From: Pseudomonadota bacterium
GTDB taxonomy: Bacteria > Pseudomonadota > Gammaproteobacteria > Xanthomonadales > Rhodanobacteraceae
NCBI GenBank assembly: GCA_029779475.1
Contig: JAKPAN010000150.1
Location: 27,950-91,949, forward strand
Direction: 5' to 3'
Length of the DNA: 64,000 nt
Shown: piece after piece, positions 50,899-60,542 of the stretch
How the letters are laid out: the number at the start of each line of letters is the position of its first letter
Position numbering within the stretch: position 1 is the first letter of the stretch
Program-made: the position numbers and the translations under genes
The notes under the pieces: generated by a model
Told to the model about the DNA's origin: nothing
Database searches by the model: none
What the model saw: the letters and a program-made list of their open reading frames with translations, nothing else

Positions 50899-53454
50899 TC
50901 ACGTCCCGCGCGGTTTCGCGCGATGCGTCGGCGTCGCGCTCCACGGATCGTCCGGCCACGGATGTTTCGGATAGCGGCCCTTGAGTTCCTTCTTCACCTC
51001 CGGATACGTGCGCTCCCAGAAACTGCGCAGATCCTGCGTCACCTGCACCGGTTTGCCGCCAGGCGAGAGCAGGTGCAGCGTGAGCGCGACGCGTCCGCCG
51101 CCGACGCGCGGCGTGTCGGCAAGACCGAACAGTTCCTGCAATTTCACCGCGAGAACGGGCGGCGCGTCGTCGGCGTAGTCGATGCGGCGCTGCATGCCGC
51201 TCGGTACGGTGATCGCGGTCGGCGCCTGCTCGTCGAGCGCGCGCCGCATCGCGTGGTCGAGACGCGCGGACAGGGCTTCGGAGAGTTCCGACGCTTGCAA
51301 CGCGTCGAGGCGGCGCTTGCCGGAAAGATACGGCGCGAGCCAGTCTTCGAGCGTGTCGAGCAAGGCGGCATCGGAAAAATCCGGCAAGCCGAGTGCAGGA
51401 TTCCATTCGCGCAGCGCGTTGACGCGACGACGCAGCGCGGTCGCATGCTCGCTCCACGGCAGCGCGACGAGACCGAGTTCGCGCACGGCGGCGAGCAATG
51501 CCGGTACGGCATCTTCGGGCGTGGCAGGCACGCTGCGACGTTCGAGCACGATCGCGTCGAAGCGGCGTTCCTCGAATGCTTCGACCGCGCGCGTATCGCG
51601 GTTCCAGCGCACGCTGCGCACGCGCGAAAAATGTTCCGCGAAATCGCGTTCGAGGCGATCGGGATCGATCGGCGCAGCGGAAAAAATCAAACTGTCGCGC
51701 GCCTCGTGGCGCAGGTCGACGACGACGAGCCACGGCTCGCCGTAGAGCGCGCTGTCGTCGGCGAGTCGCGCGCCGCGGCCGTTGGCGAGTGTGTAACGGC
51801 GTGCGTCGCTCGCATCCTGCTGCGCGATGCGATCGGGAAAGGCGTGGACGAGGATGTCGCCGACGGAAGTGGCCGCACTTTTTTGAAGATCGCGGCCTGG
51901 AATGGCTGCTTTTCGATCTTCGCGATCGGGGACGATCGCTGGAATACCGCCGCCGCGATCGCGCCATGCCTGCGCGGCGCGCGAGATCGCGGCGAGCGCA
52001 TCGCGATCCGCACCGAGTTCGCACAAGCCGGGATCGCGCTCGCGCCACGCGCGCAGCGCTTGCACGCGTACGCGGAAATCGTCGTTGCGCGCGCCAGCGC
52101 CGCGTAATGGACTGCGTGCATCGACGAGCGCGACGCAATCGGCGGCGAGCGCGCGCTCGTCTACGTCCGCGCGCAGCAACGCCGCGGCAAGACGCGGGTT
52201 CGCGCCGAGCGCGAGCATGCGTTGGCCGAGCGGCGTGATGCGCTGGTTGGCGTCGAGCGCGCCGAGCTGTTGCAGCAGGTCGCGCGCTTGTGCGAGCGGG
52301 CCGCTCGGCGGCGCGTCGAGCCACGGCAGCGAGTCCGATCCCCATGCCGCGAGTTCGAGCGCGAGTTGCGAAAGTTCGACTTGCGCGATTTCGGGGCGAC
52401 GTTCGTTTTCCAGACGCTTGCTTTGCGGCCACAAGCGATATGCGCTGCCGGGGCCGAGGCGTCCCGCGCGGCCGGCGCGTTGGTCGGCGGAGGCTTGCGA
52501 CGTCGCGACGACGTCAAGCCGCGTGAAACCGGAATTCGGATCGAAGCGCGGCTCACGCGCGAGGCCGAGGTCGACGACGCTGCGCACGCCGGGCAACGTG
52601 AGGCTCGATTCGGCGACGTTGGTCGCAAGCACGACGCGTCGCGAGCCCGGCGCGGCGGCCGCGAGCGCGGCATGCTGTTCGGCGAGCGCGAGTTCGCCAT
52701 GCAGCGCGACGACTTCGACACCGCGCGCGGCGACGGCGCCGAGCGCTTCGCGGGCGCGGTCGATCTCACGCTTGCCCGGCAAAAACGCGAGCACGTCGCC
52801 GTCGTTTTCCTCGAGCGCGAGTTCGGTCGCGCGTCGCAGGTGCGTCGTCCAGCCGCGCTCGGGCCACGCTTCGCCCGCGCGCGCGGGCGGATGCGCGATG
52901 CGCACGGGAAAACTGCGGCCTTGACTGACGAGCTGCGGCGCATCGAACCAGCGCGCGATGCGTTCGCCGTCGAGCGTCGCCGACATCACGACAAGGCGCA
53001 GGTCGGGGCGCAGGTTCGCCTGCACGTCGAGCGCGAACGCGGCGCCGAGATCGCCGTGCAAGTGGCGCTCGTGGAATTCGTCGAAGAGGATCGCGGCGAC
53101 GCCGGGCAGTTCCGGGTCGTCCTGGATCATGCGGGTGAGGATGCCTTCGGTGACGACTTCGATGCGCGTCGCCTTCGAGATCTTCGATTCGAAACGGATG
53201 CGGTAGCCGACCGTGTCGCCGACACGCTCGCCGCGCTGTGCGGCCATGAATTCCGCCGCCGCGCGCGCAGCGATGCGACGCGGTTCGAGCAGCAGGATGC
53301 GGCTGTCGCCGCGCCACGGCGCACCGAGCAGCGCGAGCGGTACGCGCGTGGTTTTGCCTGCGCCGGGCGGCGCCTGCAACACGAGCCGCGGGGTGTGCGC
53401 GAGCGTCGAGAGGATCTGCGGCAGCAACGCATCGATGGGTGCCGGGTCGGCCAT
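50899..53454 (-). CDS. hrpB: ATP-dependent helicase HrpB
   Basis: LQAPPGAGKTTRVPLALL; LFDEFHERHLHGDL; DQRAGRAGRLGPGSAYRLW. Confidence 0.95.
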   Translation of the reverse strand: MADPAPIDALLPQILSTLAHTPRLVLQAPPGAGKTTRVPLALLGAPWRGDSRILLLEPRRIAARAAAEFMAAQRGERVGDTVGYRIRFESKISKATRIEVVTEGILTRMIQDDPELPGVAAILFDEFHERHLHGDLGAAFALDVQANLRPDLRLVVMSATLDGERIARWFDAPQLVSQGRSFPVRIAHPPARAGEAWPERGWTTHLRRATELALEENDGDVLAFLPGKREIDRAREALGAVAARGVEVVALHGELALAEQHAALAAAAPGSRRVVLATNVAESSLTLPGVRSVVDLGLAREPRFDPNSGFTRLDVVATSQASADQRAGRAGRLGPGSAYRLWPQSKRLENERRPEIAQVELSQLALELAAWGSDSLPWLDAPPSGPLAQARDLLQQLGALDANQRITPLGQRMLALGANPRLAAALLRADVDERALAADCVALVDARSPLRGAGARNDDFRVRVQALRAWRERDPGLCELGADRDALAAISRAAQAWRDRGGGIPAIVPDREDRKAAIPGRDLQKSAATSVGDILVHAFPDRIAQQDASDARRYTLANGRGARLADDSALYGEPWLVVVDLRHEARDSLIFSAAPIDPDRLERDFAEHFSRVRSVRWNRDTRAVEAFEERRFDAIVLERRSVPATPEDAVPALLAAVRELGLVALPWSEHATALRRRVNALREWNPALGLPDFSDAALLDTLEDWLAPYLSGKRRLDALQASELSEALSARLDHAMRRALDEQAPTAITVPSGMQRRIDYADDAPPVLAVKLQELFGLADTPRVGGGRVALTLHLLSPGGKPVQVTQDLRSFWERTYPEVKKELKGRYPKHPWPDDPWSATPTHRAKPRGT

Positions 53455-53531
53455 GCGCGGGAATCGGCGTGCAAAGACGGCGATTGTAGATGCCGCGCCT
53501 TCACGCCACTGCCGTCAAATCACGCCCACAA

Positions 53532-53560
53532 GAAAACGGCCGCGCGAGGCGGCCGTTTTC
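53532..53560. terminator. Rho-independent terminator
   Basis: GAAAACGGCCGCGCGAGGCGGCCGTTTTC. Confidence 0.8.
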
Positions 53561-53584
53561 CTCATCATGTCGCGGATTGAAACG

Positions 53585-54742
53585 TCATTCGCACGACATG
53601 CCGTTGGCGCCGAGCAGGCGCGCGTAGGCGATCGTGCCGGTGATCGATGGCACGCCGGTCGGCAGGCCCGCTGCCGGCGTGAACGTCACGCTCATCTGGC
53701 TGCAGCTCGTCATCGCGACATGGACCTTGCCCCAAGCCTGCGTGGCGTTGTTGTCGACAAGATACGAAACCGGGATGTCGAGCCCACGCACGCCGCCCGC
53801 GACGGGATCGAATGCCGCGGCACCGACGATCCAGAACGGCTTGTTCGCGATGTCCTTGGTCAGCAGGTCGAAGACGAACTGGCGACGCTTCGGGTTGGCG
53901 CCGTCGTAGCCTTCGGCGACCTGCACGATCAGGCCTTCGTTGCGCTCCGGGTTGTAGTACTGCGCGGCGGCGTAACCGTCCAGCGCGATCGGGTTGAAGG
54001 CGTCCGGGTAGGTGTCGGCGGTCGGCGTATACGCAGGCACGGAGATGTCGGTCACGGTGCCCGTGCCGCCTGCCACGCGCAGCGTGAAGGCCGCGTTGAA
54101 ATTGAAGTGGCCTGCGTCGGCATTCGAGAAATTCTCGAGTACGTAGGTCGTGCTGGTCTTGAACAGATCGTAGGGATTGCCATAGCGGCGATCGGATAGC
54201 ACGGTGTTCGGTTCAGTCGCCAATCGTACGTAGCTCTTGGTGCTGGTGAAGTCGATACCGCCCTGGCTGGCCAGGAGCAGCGGCATCATCGGCAAGGTGG
54301 CGGTCGACGTATCGTCTGCGCGGTCGATGCGTACCAGCGTCATCGCGTTCTTCGCGCCCGCGGTGTTGTACGGCACGCCCGCGCCACTGCTGCTGCAAGG
54401 CAGGCGCCAGACGGTAATCGCCAGCGATTCCGACGTCGAGAAGTAGATGCCACTCGCGGTGACTACGGGATTGGCGAGCGCGGAGACGATGCCCGTGTAT
54501 GCCGGCACGCTCGGTCGATCCGGCAGCGGATACGACGCGCAGCTCGGCGGATAGGCGCGATAGGAGTTGGCCATCGGCGTGCCCGCCGTTGCGGTGGAGC
54601 CAACTACCTTGGCCGGCTGCGCGTTGGTTGCGACCGGCGCGTGGTAATCGGGAAACAGGGGCGCGTCGTTGGCGGCGGCGATCGTCAGCGAGGACGACGC
54701 GAGCGAAGCCAGCGCAAACGAGGCGAGAACGGAAAATTTCAT
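53585..54742 (-). CDS. Uncharacterised secreted protein, paralog A
   Basis: Signal peptide; paralogous to 54908..56095 (RAYPPSCA.., W..PCSSSG, DGY.AAQYYN..RNEGL, C-terminal ANG..CE). Confidence 0.8.
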   Translation of the reverse strand: MKFSVLASFALASLASSSLTIAAANDAPLFPDYHAPVATNAQPAKVVGSTATAGTPMANSYRAYPPSCASYPLPDRPSVPAYTGIVSALANPVVTASGIYFSTSESLAITVWRLPCSSSGAGVPYNTAGAKNAMTLVRIDRADDTSTATLPMMPLLLASQGGIDFTSTKSYVRLATEPNTVLSDRRYGNPYDLFKTSTTYVLENFSNADAGHFNFNAAFTLRVAGGTGTVTDISVPAYTPTADTYPDAFNPIALDGYAAAQYYNPERNEGLIVQVAEGYDGANPKRRQFVFDLLTKDIANKPFWIVGAAAFDPVAGGVRGLDIPVSYLVDNNATQAWGKVHVAMTSCSQMSVTFTPAAGLPTGVPSITGTIAYARLLGANGMSCE

Positions 54743-54907
54743 GCAGGAACTCCGGCGATCGAAACGGTTTGATCCAATGAAGACGTCGCTGCTGGATCGC
54801 GCTCGGGCACGCAAGACGGCAACTCGGGGGAGAAGACGGCGCAGGCGGGCGCTTCGTCGCGCCCGCTCCGGGGCGGCGAGCGCTATGGCCCGCCGCCGCG
54901 CATCCAG

Positions 54908-56095
54908 TCATTCGCACATCAGGCCGTTGGCGGCGAAGATGCGGCTGTAGGTGACCTTGCCGCTGAAGCTCGGCACGGGCGCGGCGAGTCCGGACTTCGG
55001 CGCGAAGGTCACGTCGAGCTGGTTGCAGTTGCGCAGCACGACGGTCGCGCTGCCCCAAGGTTGGGTCGTGTTGCCATTGACCAGATAAGTGATCGGTACC
55101 GACAGTGAAGTCGGGAAGGTGTTGTCGAACGCGGCGCTGCCGACGAGCCAGAATGGCGCGCCGTTGAGATCCTCCGTAAGCAGATCGAAGATGACCTGGC
55201 GGCGGTACGGATTGGCGGGATCATAGCCTTCGCCCATCTGGATGAGCAGGCCTTCGTTGCGCGCCGAGTTGTAGTACTGCGCGGCAACGTAGCCGTCGAG
55301 CGGCATCGCGGCGAGGCCCGAGCCCGTGTAGTCGCCGAGGCTGAACGTTGTGGCCGGTTGGTTCTGGATAAAAGGATTCACCACGAGGTCGAACGCGTAG
55401 CTGTAGTAATGGTTGTAGTCGGCGCCGAAGTTGTAGTTCTCGAGCACGTAGGTCGTACTGACGAGAATCGGCGAATCGTACGGGCCGTCGGTGACGAAGG
55501 TGTTCGGCTCCGGCGCCGCGCGCACCGCGCTGGCGTCCTGGTCGATGGTGATGTTGCCCTGTTTGATGTTGAGCAGCGGAAAGGTCGGGAACTTGTCGGT
55601 GCGTCCTTCGTTCGCAGGATAGTCGCGGTCGATGCGCATGAACGTCATCGCGTTGCCGAGACCATCGGTGTTGTAGGGTGGCCCAGGCGGGTTGTCGGTT
55701 GATTTTCTGCCGCTGCTGCTGCACGGCACGCGCCAGATGGTGACGGTGACCGTCTCCGGCGTCACTGCGTTGCCGCCGGCATCGCGCGAATACAGCGCCA
55801 TGCGCTTGCTCACCGGCGAACCGCTCGATGCATCCGGCAGCGGCCACGCCGCGCAGCTCGGCGGGTAGGCGCGATATTCGTTGGCGAACGGCGATCCCGA
55901 CCCGGTGTAGCTGCCCATCGCTTTCGCGTTGCCGCCGCTGCGTGCCGCGGTCGCGGCGGTGACGAGCTTCGCGCGCGCGGTGCTGATCGCGGCGTCGTGG
56001 TAGCTCCGAGCCGAATCCTGTGCGGCATCGGCAGCGAACACGGGCAGGCTGGCCATGCCCGCGCATACCAGCAACGTCAAGCGGAAAACTGTCAT
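54908..56095 (-). CDS. Uncharacterised secreted protein, paralog B
   Basis: Signal peptide MTVFRLTLLVCAGMASLPVFA; paralogous to 53585..54742. Confidence 0.8.
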   Translation of the reverse strand: MTVFRLTLLVCAGMASLPVFAADAAQDSARSYHDAAISTARAKLVTAATAARSGGNAKAMGSYTGSGSPFANEYRAYPPSCAAWPLPDASSGSPVSKRMALYSRDAGGNAVTPETVTVTIWRVPCSSSGRKSTDNPPGPPYNTDGLGNAMTFMRIDRDYPANEGRTDKFPTFPLLNIKQGNITIDQDASAVRAAPEPNTFVTDGPYDSPILVSTTYVLENYNFGADYNHYYSYAFDLVVNPFIQNQPATTFSLGDYTGSGLAAMPLDGYVAAQYYNSARNEGLLIQMGEGYDPANPYRRQVIFDLLTEDLNGAPFWLVGSAAFDNTFPTSLSVPITYLVNGNTTQPWGSATVVLRNCNQLDVTFAPKSGLAAPVPSFSGKVTYSRIFAANGLMCE

Positions 56096-56224
56096 CGTTG
56101 AATCCCCGGGAGAAAGTGGCGCAAGCATCGTCTCGCGGACGTTAAACCAATGTGAACCAAAACAGGCGATCGTGGCCGGCATCACGGATAATCGGTTCTT
56201 TGCACTCACGGGGAACAGTGCCGC

Positions 56225-57031
56225 ATGTCCCGGCTTTCCGACTTGATCGACATCGGCGCCAATCTCACCCATGAATCGTTCCGGCCCGACTTCGACGCCG
56301 TGCTTGCGCGGGCACGTGAAGCCGGCGTCGTGCAGATCGTCGTGACGGGCGCGAGCGCGGGCGGCAGCCGCGCGGCGCATGCGCTCGCGCAGGCGCATCG
56401 AGGCTTCCTCCATGCGACGGCCGGCGTGCATCCGCACCACGCGCACGAGTACGACGACGACACCGATGCCTTGCTGCGCGAACTCGCGGCGACGGCGGAG
56501 GTGAAAGCGGTCGGCGAAACCGGCCTCGACTACTTCCGCAACTATTCGCCGCACGCCGCGCAGATCGAAGCGTTCGATCGCCAGCTTGCGATCGCCGTCG
56601 ACTGCGGCAAGCCGCTGTTCCTGCACCAGCGCGACGCGCACGCGGATTTCATCGCCTGCCTCGACCGCGCACGCGGCCGCTATTCGCGCGCCGTCGTGCA
56701 TTGCTTCACCGGAACGCGCGACGAACTCGTCGACTACCTCGACCGCGACTGCTTCATCGGCATCACCGGCTGGATCTGCGACGAACGCCGCGGCCTGCAC
56801 CTGCGCGAACTCGCGCGGCTGATTCCGGCCGATCGCCTGATGATCGAAACCGACGCGCCGTACCTGCTGCCGCGCGACCTGCATCCGAAGCCGTCGCACC
56901 GCCGCAACGAACCGATGTTTCTCGGCCACGTCTGCGCCGCGGTCGCCGCCGCGCGCGGCGAGGACATGGCCGTCACCGCGGCGCATGCCACGGCGACGGC
57001 GCGCGCGTTCTTCGCGCTGCCGCCGCCGTGA
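56225..57031 (+). CDS. tatD: TatD family hydrolase
   Basis: LIDIGANLTHESF; ATAGVHPHHA; AVGETGLDYFRN; IETDAPYLLPRDL. Confidence 0.95.
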   Translation: MSRLSDLIDIGANLTHESFRPDFDAVLARAREAGVVQIVVTGASAGGSRAAHALAQAHRGFLHATAGVHPHHAHEYDDDTDALLRELAATAEVKAVGETGLDYFRNYSPHAAQIEAFDRQLAIAVDCGKPLFLHQRDAHADFIACLDRARGRYSRAVVHCFTGTRDELVDYLDRDCFIGITGWICDERRGLHLRELARLIPADRLMIETDAPYLLPRDLHPKPSHRRNEPMFLGHVCAAVAAARGEDMAVTAAHATATARAFFALPPP

Positions 57032-57041
57032 AAGGCGCGCG

Positions 57042-57389
57042 TCACGGCGTGACGTCAGCTGCGGCGACCAGCCTCTTTTCGGACGCCTTTCCAGGCGTCG
57101 CGCGATCCGCCAGGGCAAACGCGATGGTGCCGACGCCGCGCGTGCAGTCGTGCTGCACGGTGCGACGCATGCTTTCGCGGGCGGCGTACAAGACGGTCGA
57201 ATTGTTGGTGTCGAGCAGGGCGCCGACGGCGCCGTAACCCGGCAGCTTCGCATTGCTGCATTCCACGACGAGCTTCGGGCTGGCACTGGCCTGAATCGTG
57301 TCGAGCGCCGGCGTGTCGTTCGGGCCGGCAGCGTGGGCGGAGATGGAGGCAAAACCTGCGACGAAAGCAGCGATGAGCGTGGCGTTCAT
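57042..57389 (-). CDS. Hypothetical small secreted protein
   Basis: Signal peptide MNATLIAAFVAGFASISAHA; two Cys (VVECSN, HDCTRG). Confidence 0.65.
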   Translation of the reverse strand: MNATLIAAFVAGFASISAHAAGPNDTPALDTIQASASPKLVVECSNAKLPGYGAVGALLDTNNSTVLYAARESMRRTVQHDCTRGVGTIAFALADRATPGKASEKRLVAAADVTP

Positions 57390-57497
57390 GGCGTATCCTC
57401 TGGGCGTTGGTTGAAGGCGGATCGGAATGCCGCCGGCGGTCTATGCCGCGGCGAGGACACTGTCCGCGCCCATGCCGCGCCAAGCTTGAGGTCGCTG

Positions 57498-57563
57498 TTG
57501 GGAAGCAGTTGGGAAGCCGTAGGGAAGGCGTTGCGGGATGCTTGGGAAATGCTTGGGACGATG
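57498..57563. repeat. Six tandem 11-bp repeats, consensus TTGGGAANNNN
   Basis: ttgggaagcag/ttgggaagccg/tagggaaggcg/ttgcgggatgc/ttgggaaatgc/ttgggacgatg at 57498, 57509, 57520, 57531, 57542, 57553. Confidence 0.85.
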
Positions 57564-57608
57564 GAGCGACATCGGCAAAGCATTGATCGAGCTGAAAAAT
57601 AACCGTGG

Positions 57609-59720
57609 TTGCCGGACGAGGACTCGCACTTGTCTGAAGCCGAAGGCAAAGGCGCATCGGGTTGGATTTCGTTCGATCGGGTTGAAATCGACCTGGCCGG
57701 ACGGCGGCTTTTCGTCGATGCGGTGGCGATGCCGCTCGAACCGAAGGCGTTCGGCGTCCTCGCCTTGCTCGCGCAGCATCCCGGTCGCGTGTTCACGCGC
57801 GACGAAATCCTCGACGCCGTCTGGGGCCATCGACACGTCACGCCGGGCGTCCTCAACCGCATCGTTACCCTGCTGCGCCACGCGCTCGGCGAGACGGCGG
57901 AGCGCACGCGCTACCTGAGCACCGTGCATGCGGTCGGCTATCGCTTCGATGCGCCGGTGCGTTTCAGCGCGGAACGCGGATCGGCGATGGCCGTTCCTGC
58001 TGCGCCGGCAACCGGAAACGCAGAGCCCGGCGCGTCGGCGACCACCATCACCGCCATCGAATCGTCCGCGGCGATTGTCGAGCCTTCGCCCGCACCCGCC
58101 GCGGCGCTACGCGATCCGACAGCGCCGAACCGGGTGCGAGTCAGCGGAGGGCCGCGTAACGCTGTTTCGTCGCGGATGTGGCTCGCGGCGTTTGCCGCGG
58201 CAGCCGTCATCGCCGCCATGATTCTGTGGCCGCGCACGACGCCGGTGCCGCCGAAATCCGCGACGACTTCCGCGACCGCGGCGCCCACGCTCGTTGTGCT
58301 GCCCCTGCGTTCGCTTGGCAGCGCCAGCAACGAAACCGCGCTCGCCGAAGGCCTGAGCGAGGAACTCACCACGCGCCTCGCGCATATCGAAGGTCTGTCG
58401 CTGATTTCGCAGACATCGGCCACGCTCGCGCAGGAACGCAATCTCGGCCTCGATCAACTCGCCGCGCAGCTGCATGTCGACCATGCGATCGAAGGCAGCC
58501 TGCGCGAGGCCGGCGAGCAATTGCGCATCGACCTGCGCCTGATCGAAGTGCCCAGCGGCAAGATGGTCTGGGCGCAGGACTACGATCGCAAGCTCGACGA
58601 CGTGTTCGCGATCCAGCGCGACATCGCGCAGGCCGTCGCCGGCGCGCTCGCGCTGCGGCTTGGCCTTGCGGGCAACGCGCAAAGCGGCGAAGGCGCCGAC
58701 GACGTGGCGCTGTATCGCGAATACCTCGAATTGCGCAGCGCGCTGCTCAAAACCGAATTCACGCCGGGCAGGCCGCGCCGAACCGAAGCGCGCGAGGCAT
58801 TGCGCGCGCTGGTCGCGCGTGCGCCCGGCTACGCGCGGGCGCATGGTCTTCTGGCGCGCGTTTTCAATTTGTTCCAGAGCCCCGACGCTCCCGTGACGCC
58901 GGCGCAAATCGAAGAGGCCACGCGGGAAGCCGCGCGGGCGCTGCAACTCGACCCCGACAATGCCGACGCGCACGATGCGCTCGCGGAACTGGCCTGTTCG
59001 CGCATGGACTGGGACACCTGCATGACGGAATACCGGCGCACGCTGGCGCTGGATCCGACGGATGTCAGCGCGCGTGCCGGCGGCGGCTACGCCTATCGCC
59101 TGGCCGGCATCGGTTATCTCGACGCGGCGTATGCCGAATTCGAGTCCGCGCATCGCTCCGATCCTCTCAACCTCCCGGTCGCCTGGACGCGCGCGCGCCT
59201 GCTCGACACGATGGGCCGGCACGAAGAAGCCCTGAGCGCCTTCGAAACCAACAACAAGCTGGACGCTGGCCTGCCGCGGGCCAGCATCTACGCTCGCTGG
59301 CACAACGCGGCGTGGCGCCACGATCTCGCGAAAGCGCGCGAACTGGCCGCGCAAATGCCGGAAGAAGAAGGTTTCCGCGAATCCTATGTCGCCATCACGG
59401 CAGCGCTGCAGGACGCTTCACTGTGGCCGCAGGCGCTCAAGGCGATCGACGAATCCGAGCGTCGCACCGGCCGCTACAACTTCGCGCGCCTGCTCGGCTC
59501 CGGGTATGACGCGAAGCGCATGTTCGAAGTTTTCGCGACGATGTTGCGCAACGCCTATCCGAGCTATTTCCTGCTCGTCTGGCAACCGGAATACGCCAAG
59601 CTGCGCAGCGATCCGGAATTCCAGAACTACATCCGCGACACGCACATGCTCGACTACTGGCGCGCGCATGGCTTTCCGCCGCAATGCAAACCCGATGGCG
59701 ACGGCGCGCGCTGCGATTAG
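57609..59720 (+). CDS. Winged-helix (Trans_reg_C) + TM + TolB/FlgO-like + TPR protein (CadC-like architecture)
   Basis: N-term LEPKAFGVLALLAQHPGRVFTRDEILDAVWGHRHVTPGVLNRIVTLLRHALGE; TM MWLAAFAAAAVIAAMILW; VVLPLRSLGSASNETALAEGLSEELTTRLA; TPRs; exact start uncertain. Confidence 0.88.
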   Translation: MPDEDSHLSEAEGKGASGWISFDRVEIDLAGRRLFVDAVAMPLEPKAFGVLALLAQHPGRVFTRDEILDAVWGHRHVTPGVLNRIVTLLRHALGETAERTRYLSTVHAVGYRFDAPVRFSAERGSAMAVPAAPATGNAEPGASATTITAIESSAAIVEPSPAPAAALRDPTAPNRVRVSGGPRNAVSSRMWLAAFAAAAVIAAMILWPRTTPVPPKSATTSATAAPTLVVLPLRSLGSASNETALAEGLSEELTTRLAHIEGLSLISQTSATLAQERNLGLDQLAAQLHVDHAIEGSLREAGEQLRIDLRLIEVPSGKMVWAQDYDRKLDDVFAIQRDIAQAVAGALALRLGLAGNAQSGEGADDVALYREYLELRSALLKTEFTPGRPRRTEAREALRALVARAPGYARAHGLLARVFNLFQSPDAPVTPAQIEEATREAARALQLDPDNADAHDALAELACSRMDWDTCMTEYRRTLALDPTDVSARAGGGYAYRLAGIGYLDAAYAEFESAHRSDPLNLPVAWTRARLLDTMGRHEEALSAFETNNKLDAGLPRASIYARWHNAAWRHDLAKARELAAQMPEEEGFRESYVAITAALQDASLWPQALKAIDESERRTGRYNFARLLGSGYDAKRMFEVFATMLRNAYPSYFLLVWQPEYAKLRSDPEFQNYIRDTHMLDYWRAHGFPPQCKPDGDGARCD

Positions 59721-59746
59721 CCAGCGGCGCGCGCCACCGGCGTCGA

Positions 59747-60445
59747 TCAGCGGCTGTCGACGAGCACGACTTCCGCGTCCGACAACGCTTTCACGGTGAT
59801 CGTGGCGACGTCGCGGATCGCCGCGCCATCGCGCGCGTCGATGCGTACGCCGTCGACCTCGACCGAGCCCTTCGCCGGCACGAGATAGGCGTGACGCCCC
59901 GATTCGAGTGCGTATTGCGCGGTTTCTCCGGCTTGCAGCGTCGCGCCGAGCACGCGTGCGTCGGCGCGGATCGGCAGCGCGTCGCCGTCGCCCGCGCGGC
60001 CGCTGGCGAGCACGACGAAACGACCGTGGCGTTCGCCTTTCGGGAACGGACGCGAACCCCAGGTCGGCTCGCCGCCGCGCGCTTCCGGGATGATCCAGAT
60101 CTGGAAGATGCGCGTGGTCTCGTTCTCGACGTTGTACTCGGCGTGGCGGATGCCGCTGCCCGCGCTCATCACCTGCACGTCGCCCGCTTCCGTGCGGCCC
60201 TTGTTGCCGAGACTGTCCTCGTGCGTGATCGCGCCATCGCGCACGTAGGTGATGATTTCCATGTCCGCGTGCGGATGCGGCGGAAAACCGCTGTTCGCGG
60301 CGATTTCGTCGTCGTTCCACACGCGCAGCGCGCCCCAGCCCATGCGCGAGGGATCCGCGTAGTTGGCGAAGGAAAAATGATGCTTGGCCTTGAGCCAGCC
60401 GTGGTCGGCGCCGCCAAGTTCGTTGAAGGGTCTGCGTTCGATCAT
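59747..60445 (-). CDS. Pirin family protein (YhhW/quercetinase-like)
   Basis: FSFANYADPSRMGWGALRVWNDDEIA; GFPPHPHADMEIITYVRDGAITHEDSLGN. Confidence 0.93.
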   Translation of the reverse strand: MIERRPFNELGGADHGWLKAKHHFSFANYADPSRMGWGALRVWNDDEIAANSGFPPHPHADMEIITYVRDGAITHEDSLGNKGRTEAGDVQVMSAGSGIRHAEYNVENETTRIFQIWIIPEARGGEPTWGSRPFPKGERHGRFVVLASGRAGDGDALPIRADARVLGATLQAGETAQYALESGRHAYLVPAKGSVEVDGVRIDARDGAAIRDVATITVKALSDAEVVLVDSR

Positions 60446-60542
60446 GATCGTTGCTCCACGATGGGTAACTCCATCATGGCGCCGGTGCCGCGCCCGCAAA
60501 AGCCGGCACGGCGGCAACGCAGTGTTCGCCGCCGTGCGACGG

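Noticed and set aside
49682-52432. 916-aa minus-strand ORF
   Set aside because: Arg-rich; overlaps in a different frame with EamA transporter, methyltransferase and hrpB coding sequence
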